Positions 8,595 through 16,051 of a DNA stretch of 64,000 nt are shown here, one piece after another; the stretch's first letter is position 1; every line of letters starts with the position of its first letter. This DNA is from Roseicyclus marinus (GTDB taxonomy: Bacteria; Pseudomonadota; Alphaproteobacteria; Rhodobacterales; Rhodobacteraceae). The stretch lies in NCBI RefSeq assembly GCF_030163795.1, contig NZ_JASJOF010000005.1:1-64000 (forward strand), in the 5' to 3' direction. Under the pieces are notes generated by a model. That model worked only from the letters and a program-made list of their open reading frames with translations, made no database searches and was not told the origin of the DNA. The translations under genes were made by a program, and so were the position numbers.

Positions 8595-10064
8595 ATGCTT
8601 ACTGTCAGGGAGCACGTGCAGGAAAAGTACAGGACAGGGACCGCAGCCTTGGTCATCGGAACCATCGCCGACGCCGTGGGACGGCAGATCGAGGGCGCGG
8701 CACGCGGGGTGTCGGGCCTGTTGTTCGAGCCGGTGATCCGGCTGGGCGTCACCGGCCTGAGCCGGGCCGGCAAGACGGTTTTCATCACCTCGCTGGTGGC
8801 CAACCTGTTGGACCGGGGGCGGATGCCCGGGCTGGAAGCCGCGCGGTCGGGACGGATCGAGGCGGCCTATCTGCAACCTCAACCTGACGACACCGTGCCG
8901 AGGTTCGACTTCGAAAGCCATCTGGCAGCCCTGACCGGCCCCGCGCCGCATTGGCCCGACAGCACACGGTCGGTGTCGGAATTGCGGCTGTCGCTGAAGG
9001 TGCGGCCCAAGGGGATGCTGGGCGGGTTGTCGGGCCTGAGGACCGTGCATCTGGATATCGTCGATTATCCGGGCGAATGGCTGTTGGACCTCGGGCTTCT
9101 GGAACAGGATTTCTCGGGCTGGTCGGCCGAGGCGCTGGCGCGGGCGGAAAAGCGACCCGAGGCGGAGGCGTTTCGCGCGCGGCTGGAGACCATTGACCCT
9201 GACGCACCCCTGTCCGAACCGGCGGCGGCGGCATTGGCGCGTGACTGGACCGCCTATCTTCTGGCGGCGCGGGACGCGGGCTATGCCGATTGCACGCCGG
9301 GTCGGTTCCTGTTGCCCGGCGATCTGGAGGGATCGCCCGTTTTGACCTTCGCGCCGCTGCCGCCGTCGCGGGCCCCGCGCGGATCACTGGCGCGGGAATG
9401 CGCGCGCCGGTTCGAGGCCTACAAGGCGCAGGTCGTGAAGCCGTTTTTCCGCGCGCATTTCGCCCGGATCGACCGTCAGGTGGTGCTCGTGGACGTGCTG
9501 GGCGCGATCCATGCCGGGCCCGCCGCGCTGGAGGATCTGCGGCAGGCGATGGCGGGCATCCTTGGGGCGTTTCGGCCGGGACGGTCGGCGTTTCTGTCGG
9601 CACTTTTGGGGACGCGGCGGGTGGACCGGATCCTGTTCGCCGCGACCAAGGCCGATCATCTGCATCACGAACAGCACGACAGGTTGGCCGCGATCATGGC
9701 CGCGCTGGTCGCGGACGCACGTCGCCGCGCGGATTTCGCGGGCGCCCAGACGCAGGCCATGGCGATTGCCGCGCTGCGTGCCACCGTGGAGGAGCGGCGG
9801 AGCATCGACGGCACCGAGATGGGCCTTGTGCGCGGCATCCTGATGGACAGCGGACGGCAGGCGGCGCTTCATCCGGGCGATCTGCCCAAGGATCCCGCCG
9901 TCCTGTTGCACCCGGCGCGCGAAGGTGCGGACCAGTGGCTGGGCGGCGATTACGGCGTGATGCGGTTCGCTCCCGCGCCCCTGACGCTGCGCCCCGGCGA
10001 GGGGCCGCCGCATATCCGCCTTGACCGGGCGGCGCAGTTTTTGTTGGGGGATCGGCTGGGATGA
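8595..10064 (+). CDS. ycjX: YcjX family P-loop protein (DUF463)
   Basis: 489 residues, the expected size for YcjX/DUF463 GTPase-like proteins. Walker A is GLSRAGKT at 54-61, followed by [11 protein letters not shown]. The block [13 protein letters not shown] lies about residue 155, and [14 protein letters not shown] (about 350) serves as the base-specificity-like NKxD/TKAD region. In E. coli ycjX and ycjF lie next to the phage-shock genes and are envelope-stress linked; the role is otherwise unknown. The downstream gene is the usual YcjF-like membrane partner, 94 bases away and separated by a GC-rich repeat. Confidence 0.88.
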   Translation: MLTVREHVQEKYRTGTAALVIGTIADAVGRQIEGAARGVSGLLFEPVIRLGVTGLSRAGKTVFITSLVANLLDRGRMPGLEAARSGRIEAAYLQPQPDDTVPRFDFESHLAALTGPAPHWPDSTRSVSELRLSLKVRPKGMLGGLSGLRTVHLDIVDYPGEWLLDLGLLEQDFSGWSAEALARAEKRPEAEAFRARLETIDPDAPLSEPAAAALARDWTAYLLAARDAGYADCTPGRFLLPGDLEGSPVLTFAPLPPSRAPRGSLARECARRFEAYKAQVVKPFFRAHFARIDRQVVLVDVLGAIHAGPAALEDLRQAMAGILGAFRPGRSAFLSALLGTRRVDRILFAATKADHLHHEQHDRLAAIMAALVADARRRADFAGAQTQAMAIAALRATVEERRSIDGTEMGLVRGILMDSGRQAALHPGDLPKDPAVLLHPAREGADQWLGGDYGVMRFAPAPLTLRPGEGPPHIRLDRAAQFLLGDRLG

Positions 10065-10088
10065 GCGGATGCTATGACAGCGAAGCTT

Positions 10089-10150
10089 GGGGGGCGCTGC
10101 CCCCCGGCGCCTGCGGCGCCTCCCCCCGGAGTATTTCGGAAGCAAAGAGG
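10089..10150. repeat. GC-rich intergenic repeat, copy B
   Basis: GGGGGG (10089-10094)/CCCCCC (10100-10105) and GGCGCC-TGC-GGCGCC (10106-10120) make two hairpins. They are followed by CCCCCCGGAGTATTTCGGA and a purine tail ending AAAGAGG. The tail's AAGAGG sits 8 bases before the ATG of the next gene and may supply its ribosome site. Same family as copies at 2698-2755 and 27155-27225. Confidence 0.65.
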
Positions 10151-10158
10151 GCAAGAGG

Positions 10159-11160
10159 ATGATCGACCGCAAGGGCCCCGTGCTGATCGAACTGGAGGAG
10201 GTGCAGGCGGGCGGGCCGCAGGATGCGCCCCCGGTGCCCGACGCGGCAGAGCTGCCGCAGGGACAGGCGATGCAGATGGTCGCGACGCTGGGCGCGCGGC
10301 GGCCGAACCGGCTGATGCGGCTGTTCTGGAGTGCGGTCCTCGGGCTGGCGGGGCTGGTTTTGTCGCTCTCGGCTTGGGATTTCGTCACCGGGCTTCTGGC
10401 GACGCGGCCTGTGCTGGGCTGGGTCGCGGCGGGCCTTGTCGGGCTTGTCCTGATATGCCTCCTCGGGATCGCGCTGCGAGAGGCCGCGGCCTTTGCCCGG
10501 CTCGGGCGGCTCGACGGGCTGCGGCGGGAGGCGGAGGCGGCGCTGTCTTCGGGCGATCTGGCGGCAGCACGACGGGTGGTGGGGCGGCTTGAGGCGCTTT
10601 ACCGCGGACGGGCGCGGCTGGAGCTGGGCCGGGCAGAGCTTGCGCGGCAGGACGGAGAGGTGTTCGAGGCGGAGACGCTGCTCGCGCTGGCCGAGGCGCA
10701 TTTGTTGGCGCCGCTCGACGCCATGGCGCGGGCCGAGGTGGAGGCGGCGGCGCGGCAGGTCGCGACGGTGACGGCGCTGGTGCCCATCGCCTTGGCCGAT
10801 GTGGTGGCGGCGCTCACCGCGAATATCCGGATGATCCGGCGCATCGCCGAGATCTACGGCGGGCGGTCCGGGACGCTGGGCTCGGTCCGATTGCTCCGGG
10901 CGGTCCTGACGCATCTGGTGGCGACGGGAGCGGTCGCGATCGGCGATGACCTGATCGGGTCAGTGGCGGGCGGCTCGATCCTGTCCAAGGTCAGCCGCCG
11001 CTTTGGCGAGGGGGTGGTGAACGGGGCCCTGACGGCGCGCGTGGGTGTGGCCGCGATGGAGGTCTGCCGCCCGCTGCCCTTTGGCGAGGGGCGGCGGCCG
11101 GGCGTGGGATCCCTGGTCAAGCGGGCTTTGACCGGGCTTTTCGGGCAGGCAGGGGCATGA
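10159..11160 (+). CDS. YcjF/TIGR01620 family membrane protein
   Basis: 333 residues of the DUF697/TIGR01620 type, partner of YcjX. Two transmembrane segments lie about residues 55-75 (LFWSAVLGLAGLVLSL) and 90-113 (GWVAAGLVGLVLICLLG). A helical Ala/Arg/Glu-rich region (115-215) follows, and the C-terminal hydrophobic DUF697-like domain contains VPIALADVVAAL and the NIRMIRRIAEIYGGR motif. ATG 10159 is preferred over an upstream start at 10087 lying in the repeat. The last four bases overlap the next gene (ATGA), so translation is probably coupled. Confidence 0.85.
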   Translation: MIDRKGPVLIELEEVQAGGPQDAPPVPDAAELPQGQAMQMVATLGARRPNRLMRLFWSAVLGLAGLVLSLSAWDFVTGLLATRPVLGWVAAGLVGLVLICLLGIALREAAAFARLGRLDGLRREAEAALSSGDLAAARRVVGRLEALYRGRARLELGRAELARQDGEVFEAETLLALAEAHLLAPLDAMARAEVEAAARQVATVTALVPIALADVVAALTANIRMIRRIAEIYGGRSGTLGSVRLLRAVLTHLVATGAVAIGDDLIGSVAGGSILSKVSRRFGEGVVNGALTARVGVAAMEVCRPLPFGEGRRPGVGSLVKRALTGLFGQAGA

Positions 11161-11888
11161 GCGATCCGTTTCGGCATCATCCGGGGCTGAAGGGGCGGAT
11201 CAAACCCTTCGCGGAGTCCTATTTCCGGACCATCACCACCGAACAGGTGCGCGCGACGCTGGCCGAGAGGGGCCTGCCCGACAGTTTTCCCTTTCACCCC
11301 GATGCGGTGCGGGAAGGGTTGCGGCGGGAGGCCTTGGCCGGCCATGCGGGCGATCTGTGGGTTTTTGCCTATGGCTCGCTGATCTGGGACCCGGCGCTGG
11401 ATTTCGCGGAGGTACGCCGCGCCCATGCGCCGGGACATGCGCGGCGGTTCATCTTGGTCGACCGGCATGGCGGGCGCGGCACGGCGGAGGCGCCGGGGCT
11501 GATGGCGGCGCTGGACCACGGGGCGGGCTGCGAGGGGGTCGCGTTTCGCATCGCAGCCGACAAGGTGGACCGGGAGACCGAGATCCTGTTCCGGCGCGAG
11601 ATGATCGGGCCGGGCTATCACGCGCGCTTCATCCCCGTGGAGATCGCGGGGCGGGCGGCGCGCGCGCTGAGTTTCCTGGCCGATCACGACGACCCGTCCA
11701 TGGAAGGCGATATCGCGCGGGCGGTGCAGGTGCGTTACGCCGCGACGGGGGTGGGGTTTCTCGGCACGAGTTACGATTACCTTGCCAGCACCGTCGCGCA
11801 TCTGGCCGAAGTGGGGATCGAGGACGAGGACGCCAGCGCGCTTTTGGAGGACGTGCGGACCTATCGCGACGGGCGGGCCGGGGCGTGA
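11157..11888 (+). CDS. ChaC-like gamma-glutamylcyclotransferase
   Basis: 243 residues. The fold signature VFAYGSLIWDP (about 64-74) is the glycine-rich substrate loop of the gamma-glutamylcyclotransferase superfamily. It is followed by ARRFILVDRHGGRGT and by the VGFLGTSYDYLASTVAHL C-terminal block of the ChaC group. ChaC enzymes cleave glutathione to 5-oxoproline and Cys-Gly in the cytoplasm; this activity is inferred, not shown. It overlaps the ycjF-like gene by 4 bases, so glutathione turnover may be co-expressed with the YcjX/YcjF pair. Confidence 0.87.
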   Translation: MSDPFRHHPGLKGRIKPFAESYFRTITTEQVRATLAERGLPDSFPFHPDAVREGLRREALAGHAGDLWVFAYGSLIWDPALDFAEVRRAHAPGHARRFILVDRHGGRGTAEAPGLMAALDHGAGCEGVAFRIAADKVDRETEILFRREMIGPGYHARFIPVEIAGRAARALSFLADHDDPSMEGDIARAVQVRYAATGVGFLGTSYDYLASTVAHLAEVGIEDEDASALLEDVRTYRDGRAGA

Positions 11889-11919
11889 CAATCGCGCGGG
11901 CGCGCGGCAGGAAGGGCGC

Positions 11920-12861
11920 ATGAGCCAGAGCCAGACCGACCGACCGCTTTTGGGCATCGTCTTGATGCTGGGCTTTTGCGTGCTGATCCCGTTTTCGGAT
12001 GCCTTGGCCAAGCTGTTGGGCGGGATATTCCCGCTGGTGCAGCTGATCGTGATCCGGTTCGCGGCGCAGGCGGGATTGCTGCTGCCCGTGGCGCTGGCGC
12101 GGGGGGCGGTGATCTTTCCCTCGGTCCGGGTGGTGCGGCTGGCGGCCTTGCGGGCGCTGTTGCAGATCGGGGGGATCGGGATGATGTTCTCGGCCCTGCG
12201 GTTCCTGCCCTTGGCGGATGCGGTGGCCATTGCCTTTGTGATGCCCTTCATCATGCTGGTCCTTGGGCATTACGTCTTGAAGGAAGAGGTGGGGCCACGG
12301 CGGATGGCGGCCTGCGCGGTGGGCTTTGTCGGCACGCTGATGGTGGTGCAGCCCAGTTTCGCCGCCGTGGGCTGGCCCGCGCTGTTGCCGCTGGGAGTGG
12401 CGGTGATCTTTGCGCTGTTCATGCTGGTGACGCGCCAGATCGCCAAGGACATCGATCCCATCGCCTTGCAGGGATTGGGCGGGATTTTGGGATTGCCGCT
12501 GCTCTTGCCGCTGTTGTTCCTGCCCGAGTTCGGGGGAACCCCGCCGCTGATCGGGTGGGTCGCGCCGCCCGATGCGGGGGCGTTGTGGCTGTTGGTGGCC
12601 TTGGGGCTGACGGGAACCTTCGGGCATCTGTTGATGACATGGTCGCTCCGCTTTGCGCCGGCGGCGACGCTTGCGCCGATGCAATACCTTGAAATCCCGG
12701 TGGCGGCGCTGGTCGGGTTGGCGATTTTCGGGGAATTCCCGAACGGGCTGGCGCTGGCTGGGATCGGGGTCACGATCGCCTCTGGCCTCTATATCGTCTT
12801 CCGGGAACGCAACCTGAGCCGGGCCGCGCGGGTCACGACGCCCGCACCCCCCGCCGGGTGA
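11920..12861 (+). CDS. DMT superfamily (EamA) permease
   Basis: 313 residues with about ten hydrophobic helices in two EamA repeats (about 10-145 and 160-300). Family features include the DALAKLLGG motif after helix 1, the internal ADAVAIAFVMPFIMLVLGH block, and PMQYLEIPVAALVGLAIFGE near the end. These proteins export or import small metabolites; the substrate cannot be inferred. ATG 11920 follows the ChaC stop by 31 bases with AGGAAG upstream, and it is the last gene of the ycjX-ycjF-chaC run. The N terminus before helix 1 is short and polar. Confidence 0.86.
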   Translation: MSQSQTDRPLLGIVLMLGFCVLIPFSDALAKLLGGIFPLVQLIVIRFAAQAGLLLPVALARGAVIFPSVRVVRLAALRALLQIGGIGMMFSALRFLPLADAVAIAFVMPFIMLVLGHYVLKEEVGPRRMAACAVGFVGTLMVVQPSFAAVGWPALLPLGVAVIFALFMLVTRQIAKDIDPIALQGLGGILGLPLLLPLLFLPEFGGTPPLIGWVAPPDAGALWLLVALGLTGTFGHLLMTWSLRFAPAATLAPMQYLEIPVAALVGLAIFGEFPNGLALAGIGVTIASGLYIVFRERNLSRAARVTTPAPPAG

Positions 12862-12899
12862 TGCGGGTCACCCCCTTGGGGCAGGATCGTCTTTGCGGA

Positions 12900-12928
12900 T
12901 TGAGCTTGGTGCGGTGGCGTCCTATACT
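12900..12928 (+). promoter_or_regulatory. Sigma-70-like promoter for the ileS leader
   Basis: TTGAGC (12900-12905), a 17-base spacer and TATACT (12923-12928). Both hexamers are close to consensus and the spacing is ideal. The expected start point, 6-8 bases downstream, falls at 12934-12936, on or next to the ATG of the Ile-rich leader ORF, so the leader may be translated from a leaderless mRNA. Confidence 0.65.
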
Positions 12929-12935
12929 GCCGTGC

Positions 12936-12986
12936 ATGGAACAGCGTTCGATCATCATCATTCGAATTAGCCGCCCGGCGCTCTGA
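12936..12986 (+). CDS. Candidate Ile-rich leader peptide upstream of ileS
   Basis: A 16-codon ORF encoding MEQRSIIIIRISRPAL, with four consecutive isoleucine codons (ATC ATC ATC ATT) and a fifth (ATT) two codons later, 90 bases before ileS. Five Ile in 16 residues directly upstream of the isoleucyl-tRNA synthetase gene is what a ribosome-mediated attenuator would need. A near-consensus promoter ends 7 bases before the ATG, and no Shine-Dalgarno would be transcribed. The last codons lie in the 5' arm of a stable hairpin. Real translation and regulation are inferred, not shown; a chance ORF cannot be excluded. Confidence 0.6.
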   Translation: MEQRSIIIIRISRPAL

Positions 12987-13071
12987 CCCCCTGAGCCGCC
13001 GGGACATAGGTGCTTGAGCTATCGCACCGCCCCTTCTATTCCCCGAACCGATCCGACAGATGAGGAGCGCC
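12974..13071 (+). promoter_or_regulatory. Candidate attenuator RNA structure of ileS
   Basis: Hairpin A: CCCGGCG-CTC (12974-12983) pairs with GAG-C-CGCCGGG (12993-13003), 10 bp with one bulge; its 5' arm is the end of the leader ORF. Hairpin B: GGTGC (13009-13013) pairs with GCACC (13024-13028), followed by a C/T-rich stretch, a weak terminator at best. Alternative: GGCGCTC (12977-12983) is also perfectly complementary to GAGCGCC (13065-13071), which overlaps the ileS ribosome site AGGAG (13063-13067). Mutually exclusive pairings of this kind could control translation of ileS. Confidence 0.45.
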
Positions 13072-13075
13072 CGCG

Positions 13076-16042
13076 ATGTGCGCCGATACGACGACAGACG
13101 TCGACTACAAGGACACGCTGAACCTGCCCAAGACCGAGTTCCCGATGCGCGCGGGCCTGCCCCAGCGCGAACCGGGCTGGCTGGCCCGCTGGGAGGAGAT
13201 CGGCGTCTACGACCGCCTCCGCGACAAGGCCAAGGATGGCACGCGCAAGCCCTTTACCCTGCATGACGGCCCTCCCTACGCCAACGGGAACCTGCATATC
13301 GGCCACGCGCTGAACAAGATCCTGAAGGACATGGTGGTGCGAAGCCAGCAGATGATGGGCCGCGATGCCCGCTACATCCCCGGCTGGGACTGCCACGGCC
13401 TGCCCATCGAATGGAAGATCGAGGAAGCCTACCGCGCCAAGGGGCAGGACAAGGACAAGATCGACGTCGTCGACTTCCGGCAGGAATGCCGCCGCTTTGC
13501 CGAGGGCTGGATCGACGTGCAGCGCGAGGAGTTCAAGCGGCTGGGCGTGACCGGGACATGGGACAAGCCCTACCTGACCATGGATTTCCACGCCGAGCGC
13601 GTGATCGCCGAGGAATTCCAGAAATTCCTGATGAACGGGTCGCTCTATCAAGGGTCCAAGCCCGTGATGTGGTCGCCCGTGGAAAAGACCGCGCTGGCCG
13701 AAGCGGAGGTGGAATACCACGACCGCCAGACGGATGCGGTTTGGGTGCCTTTTGATGTGGTAGGCAGCAGCTACCTCGGGATCGCCGAGACCAACGAAGC
13801 GTCCCACGCCGATATGTTGCGGCATCAGGACTTGAAGACATCGAAGGTCGTCATCTGGACAACCACGCCGTGGACGCTCCCCCAGAACCGCGCGATCTGT
13901 TTCGGCCCGGATATCTCATATGGCCTTTACGAGATCACCGGCACGCCTGCGGAAAGCTGGGCCAAGACCGGCGACCGTTACCTGATCGCGGACAAGCTTG
14001 CGCCCGAGGCGCTGGCGGCCATGCGGCTGGAGCCCACGATGCACCGCCGCCTGCGCGATGTGACGGCCGGGGAACTGGCCGCGCTGACCTGTGCCCATCC
14101 CTTGCGCGGGGCGGAAGGTGCGGCCGGCGAATGGGATTACGATGTCCCGCTTTTCCCCGGCGATCACGTGACCGACGATGCGGGCACGGGGTTTGTGCAT
14201 ACCGCGCCCAGCCACGGCGACGACGATTTCGAGATCGGGCGCAAGCATGGCTTGGCCATGACCTACAACATCCTCGACGATTCGTCCTTCCGGCCGGACC
14301 TGCCGTTCTTTGCGGGCGAGCAGATCATCAAGCCAAACGGCAAGCCGGGCGATGCCAACAAGGTGGTGATCGACAAGCTGGTGAGCCTTGGCAAGCTGCT
14401 CGCGCGCAAGCGGATCACGATCAGCGATGCGCATTCGTGGCGGTCGAAAGCGCCCGTTATCCGTCTGAACCGCCCACAGTGGTTTGCCGCCATCGACAAG
14501 CCGCTGGGCGACGGGATGGACCAATACGGCGAGACGATCCGGACGCGCGCCCTGACCTCTATCGACAAGCTGGTGGAATGGACGCCCAAGACGGGGCGCA
14601 ACCGGCTTTATTCCATGATCGAGGCGCGGCCCGATTGGGTTCTGTCGCGCCAGCGCGCCTGGGGCGTGCCGCTGACCTGTTTCATCAAGAAGGGTGCGCA
14701 GCCGACCGACCCCGATTTCCTGCTGCGCGACCCGGCCGTGAATGCCCGCATCCTCGAGGCTTTCGAGGCCGAGGGCGCGGATGCCTGGTACAAGCCCGGC
14801 GCGAAAGCCCGCTTCTTGGGGAACGAATACGACCCCGAGGCATGGGATCAGGTCTTCGACATTCTCGACGTGTGGTTCGATTCCGGGTCCACCCATGCTT
14901 TCGTGCTGCGCGACCGGGAAGACGGGTCCGAGGACGGGATCGCGGACCTGTATCTGGAGGGCACCGACCAGCACCGGGGGTGGTTCCATTCCTCGATGTT
15001 GCAGGCCTGCGGCACGATCGGGCGCGCGCCCTATCGGGGGGTTCTGACCCACGGTTTCACGCTGGACGAGAAGGGCATGAAGATGTCCAAGTCCATCGGC
15101 AACACCGTCGCCCCGCAAGAGGTCATCGACCAATACGGCGCCGATATCCTGCGGCTTTGGGTGGCGCAGTCGGACTATACCGTCGATCTGCGGATCGGGC
15201 CCGAGATCCTGAAAGGCGTGGCCGACAGCTATCGCCGGTTGCGCAACACGATGCGGTTCCTGCTGGGGTCGCTGGGCGATGTGACGGCGGCGGATCGGGT
15301 GGAGCCGGCCGATATGCCGGAACTGGAGCGCTGGGTGCTGCACCGGTTGTCGGAACTGGATGAGACCGTCCGCAAGGGCTATGCCGCCTATGATTTCCAG
15401 GGCGTGTTCCAGGCGCTGTTCAACTTTGCCACCACGGATCTGTCGGCTTTCTACTTCGATATCCGCAAGGATGCGCTCTATTGCGACGGGGATACGCCGC
15501 GCCGCAGGGCTGCGCGGACGGTGCTGGAAATGCTCTTCGAGCGGCTGACCACGTGGCTGGCCCCGGTTCTGGTCTTTACCATGGAAGAGGTCTGGCTGGA
15601 CCGGCATCCGGGCGATGCGTCGAGCGTGCATTTGCAGGATTTCCCGGAGACCCCGGCAAGCTGGCGCGACGAGGCGCTGGCGGCGAAATGGGCCGATATC
15701 CGGCGGGTACGCCGGGTCGTCACCGCCGCACTGGAGGTACAGCGCCGGGACAAGGTGATCGGTGCATCGCTGGAAGCGGCGCCGCTGGTGCAGATCGCCG
15801 ATCCGGCGCTGGCCGCGACCATCAAAGGCGTGGGGATGGATGACCTGTGCATCACATCGGCGCTGAGCGTGATGGAGGGCGAGCCGCAAGACGACGCCTT
15901 CCGGCTCGACGATCCGGGCATCGGCGTGGTCTTTCACAAGGCGGATGGCGAGAAATGCCAGCGCTGCTGGAAGATCCTGCCCGACGTGGGCAGCCATGCG
16001 CATGCGGGCGTCTGTGGACGCTGTGACGAGGCGCTGGGTTAA
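13076..16042 (+). CDS. ileS: Isoleucyl-tRNA synthetase
   Basis: 988 residues, class I synthetase that charges tRNA-Ile. The HIGH motif is HIGH at 74-77 (YANGNLHIGHALNK) and KMSKS is at 669-673. The editing domain (CP1) contains TTPWTLPQNRAICFGPD. The C terminus carries a zinc finger, CQRCW...CGRCD. AGGAG at 13063-13067 precedes the ATG by 8 bases. It is preceded by its own promoter and an Ile-rich leader ORF, which suggests feedback by isoleucyl-tRNA charging. The next gene converges 9 bases away on the other strand. Confidence 0.98.
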   Translation: MCADTTTDVDYKDTLNLPKTEFPMRAGLPQREPGWLARWEEIGVYDRLRDKAKDGTRKPFTLHDGPPYANGNLHIGHALNKILKDMVVRSQQMMGRDARYIPGWDCHGLPIEWKIEEAYRAKGQDKDKIDVVDFRQECRRFAEGWIDVQREEFKRLGVTGTWDKPYLTMDFHAERVIAEEFQKFLMNGSLYQGSKPVMWSPVEKTALAEAEVEYHDRQTDAVWVPFDVVGSSYLGIAETNEASHADMLRHQDLKTSKVVIWTTTPWTLPQNRAICFGPDISYGLYEITGTPAESWAKTGDRYLIADKLAPEALAAMRLEPTMHRRLRDVTAGELAALTCAHPLRGAEGAAGEWDYDVPLFPGDHVTDDAGTGFVHTAPSHGDDDFEIGRKHGLAMTYNILDDSSFRPDLPFFAGEQIIKPNGKPGDANKVVIDKLVSLGKLLARKRITISDAHSWRSKAPVIRLNRPQWFAAIDKPLGDGMDQYGETIRTRALTSIDKLVEWTPKTGRNRLYSMIEARPDWVLSRQRAWGVPLTCFIKKGAQPTDPDFLLRDPAVNARILEAFEAEGADAWYKPGAKARFLGNEYDPEAWDQVFDILDVWFDSGSTHAFVLRDREDGSEDGIADLYLEGTDQHRGWFHSSMLQACGTIGRAPYRGVLTHGFTLDEKGMKMSKSIGNTVAPQEVIDQYGADILRLWVAQSDYTVDLRIGPEILKGVADSYRRLRNTMRFLLGSLGDVTAADRVEPADMPELERWVLHRLSELDETVRKGYAAYDFQGVFQALFNFATTDLSAFYFDIRKDALYCDGDTPRRRAARTVLEMLFERLTTWLAPVLVFTMEEVWLDRHPGDASSVHLQDFPETPASWRDEALAAKWADIRRVRRVVTAALEVQRRDKVIGASLEAAPLVQIADPALAATIKGVGMDDLCITSALSVMEGEPQDDAFRLDDPGIGVVFHKADGEKCQRCWKILPDVGSHAHAGVCGRCDEALG

Positions 16043-16051
16043 AGGGACGGC

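Noticed and set aside
13009-13045. Strong rho-independent terminator before ileS
   Set aside because: Hairpin B has only 5 bp and is followed by mixed C/T rather than a U-run, so classical transcription attenuation is doubtful. A translational model was preferred.
12862-13075. T-box riboswitch before ileS
   Set aside because: The T-box core and specifier-loop architecture are absent, and T-boxes are rare in alphaproteobacteria. The Ile-rich ORF fits better.
13916-16003. 695-codon frame opposite ileS
   Set aside because: Antisense shadow of ileS, with composition typical of reverse reading in GC-rich DNA.
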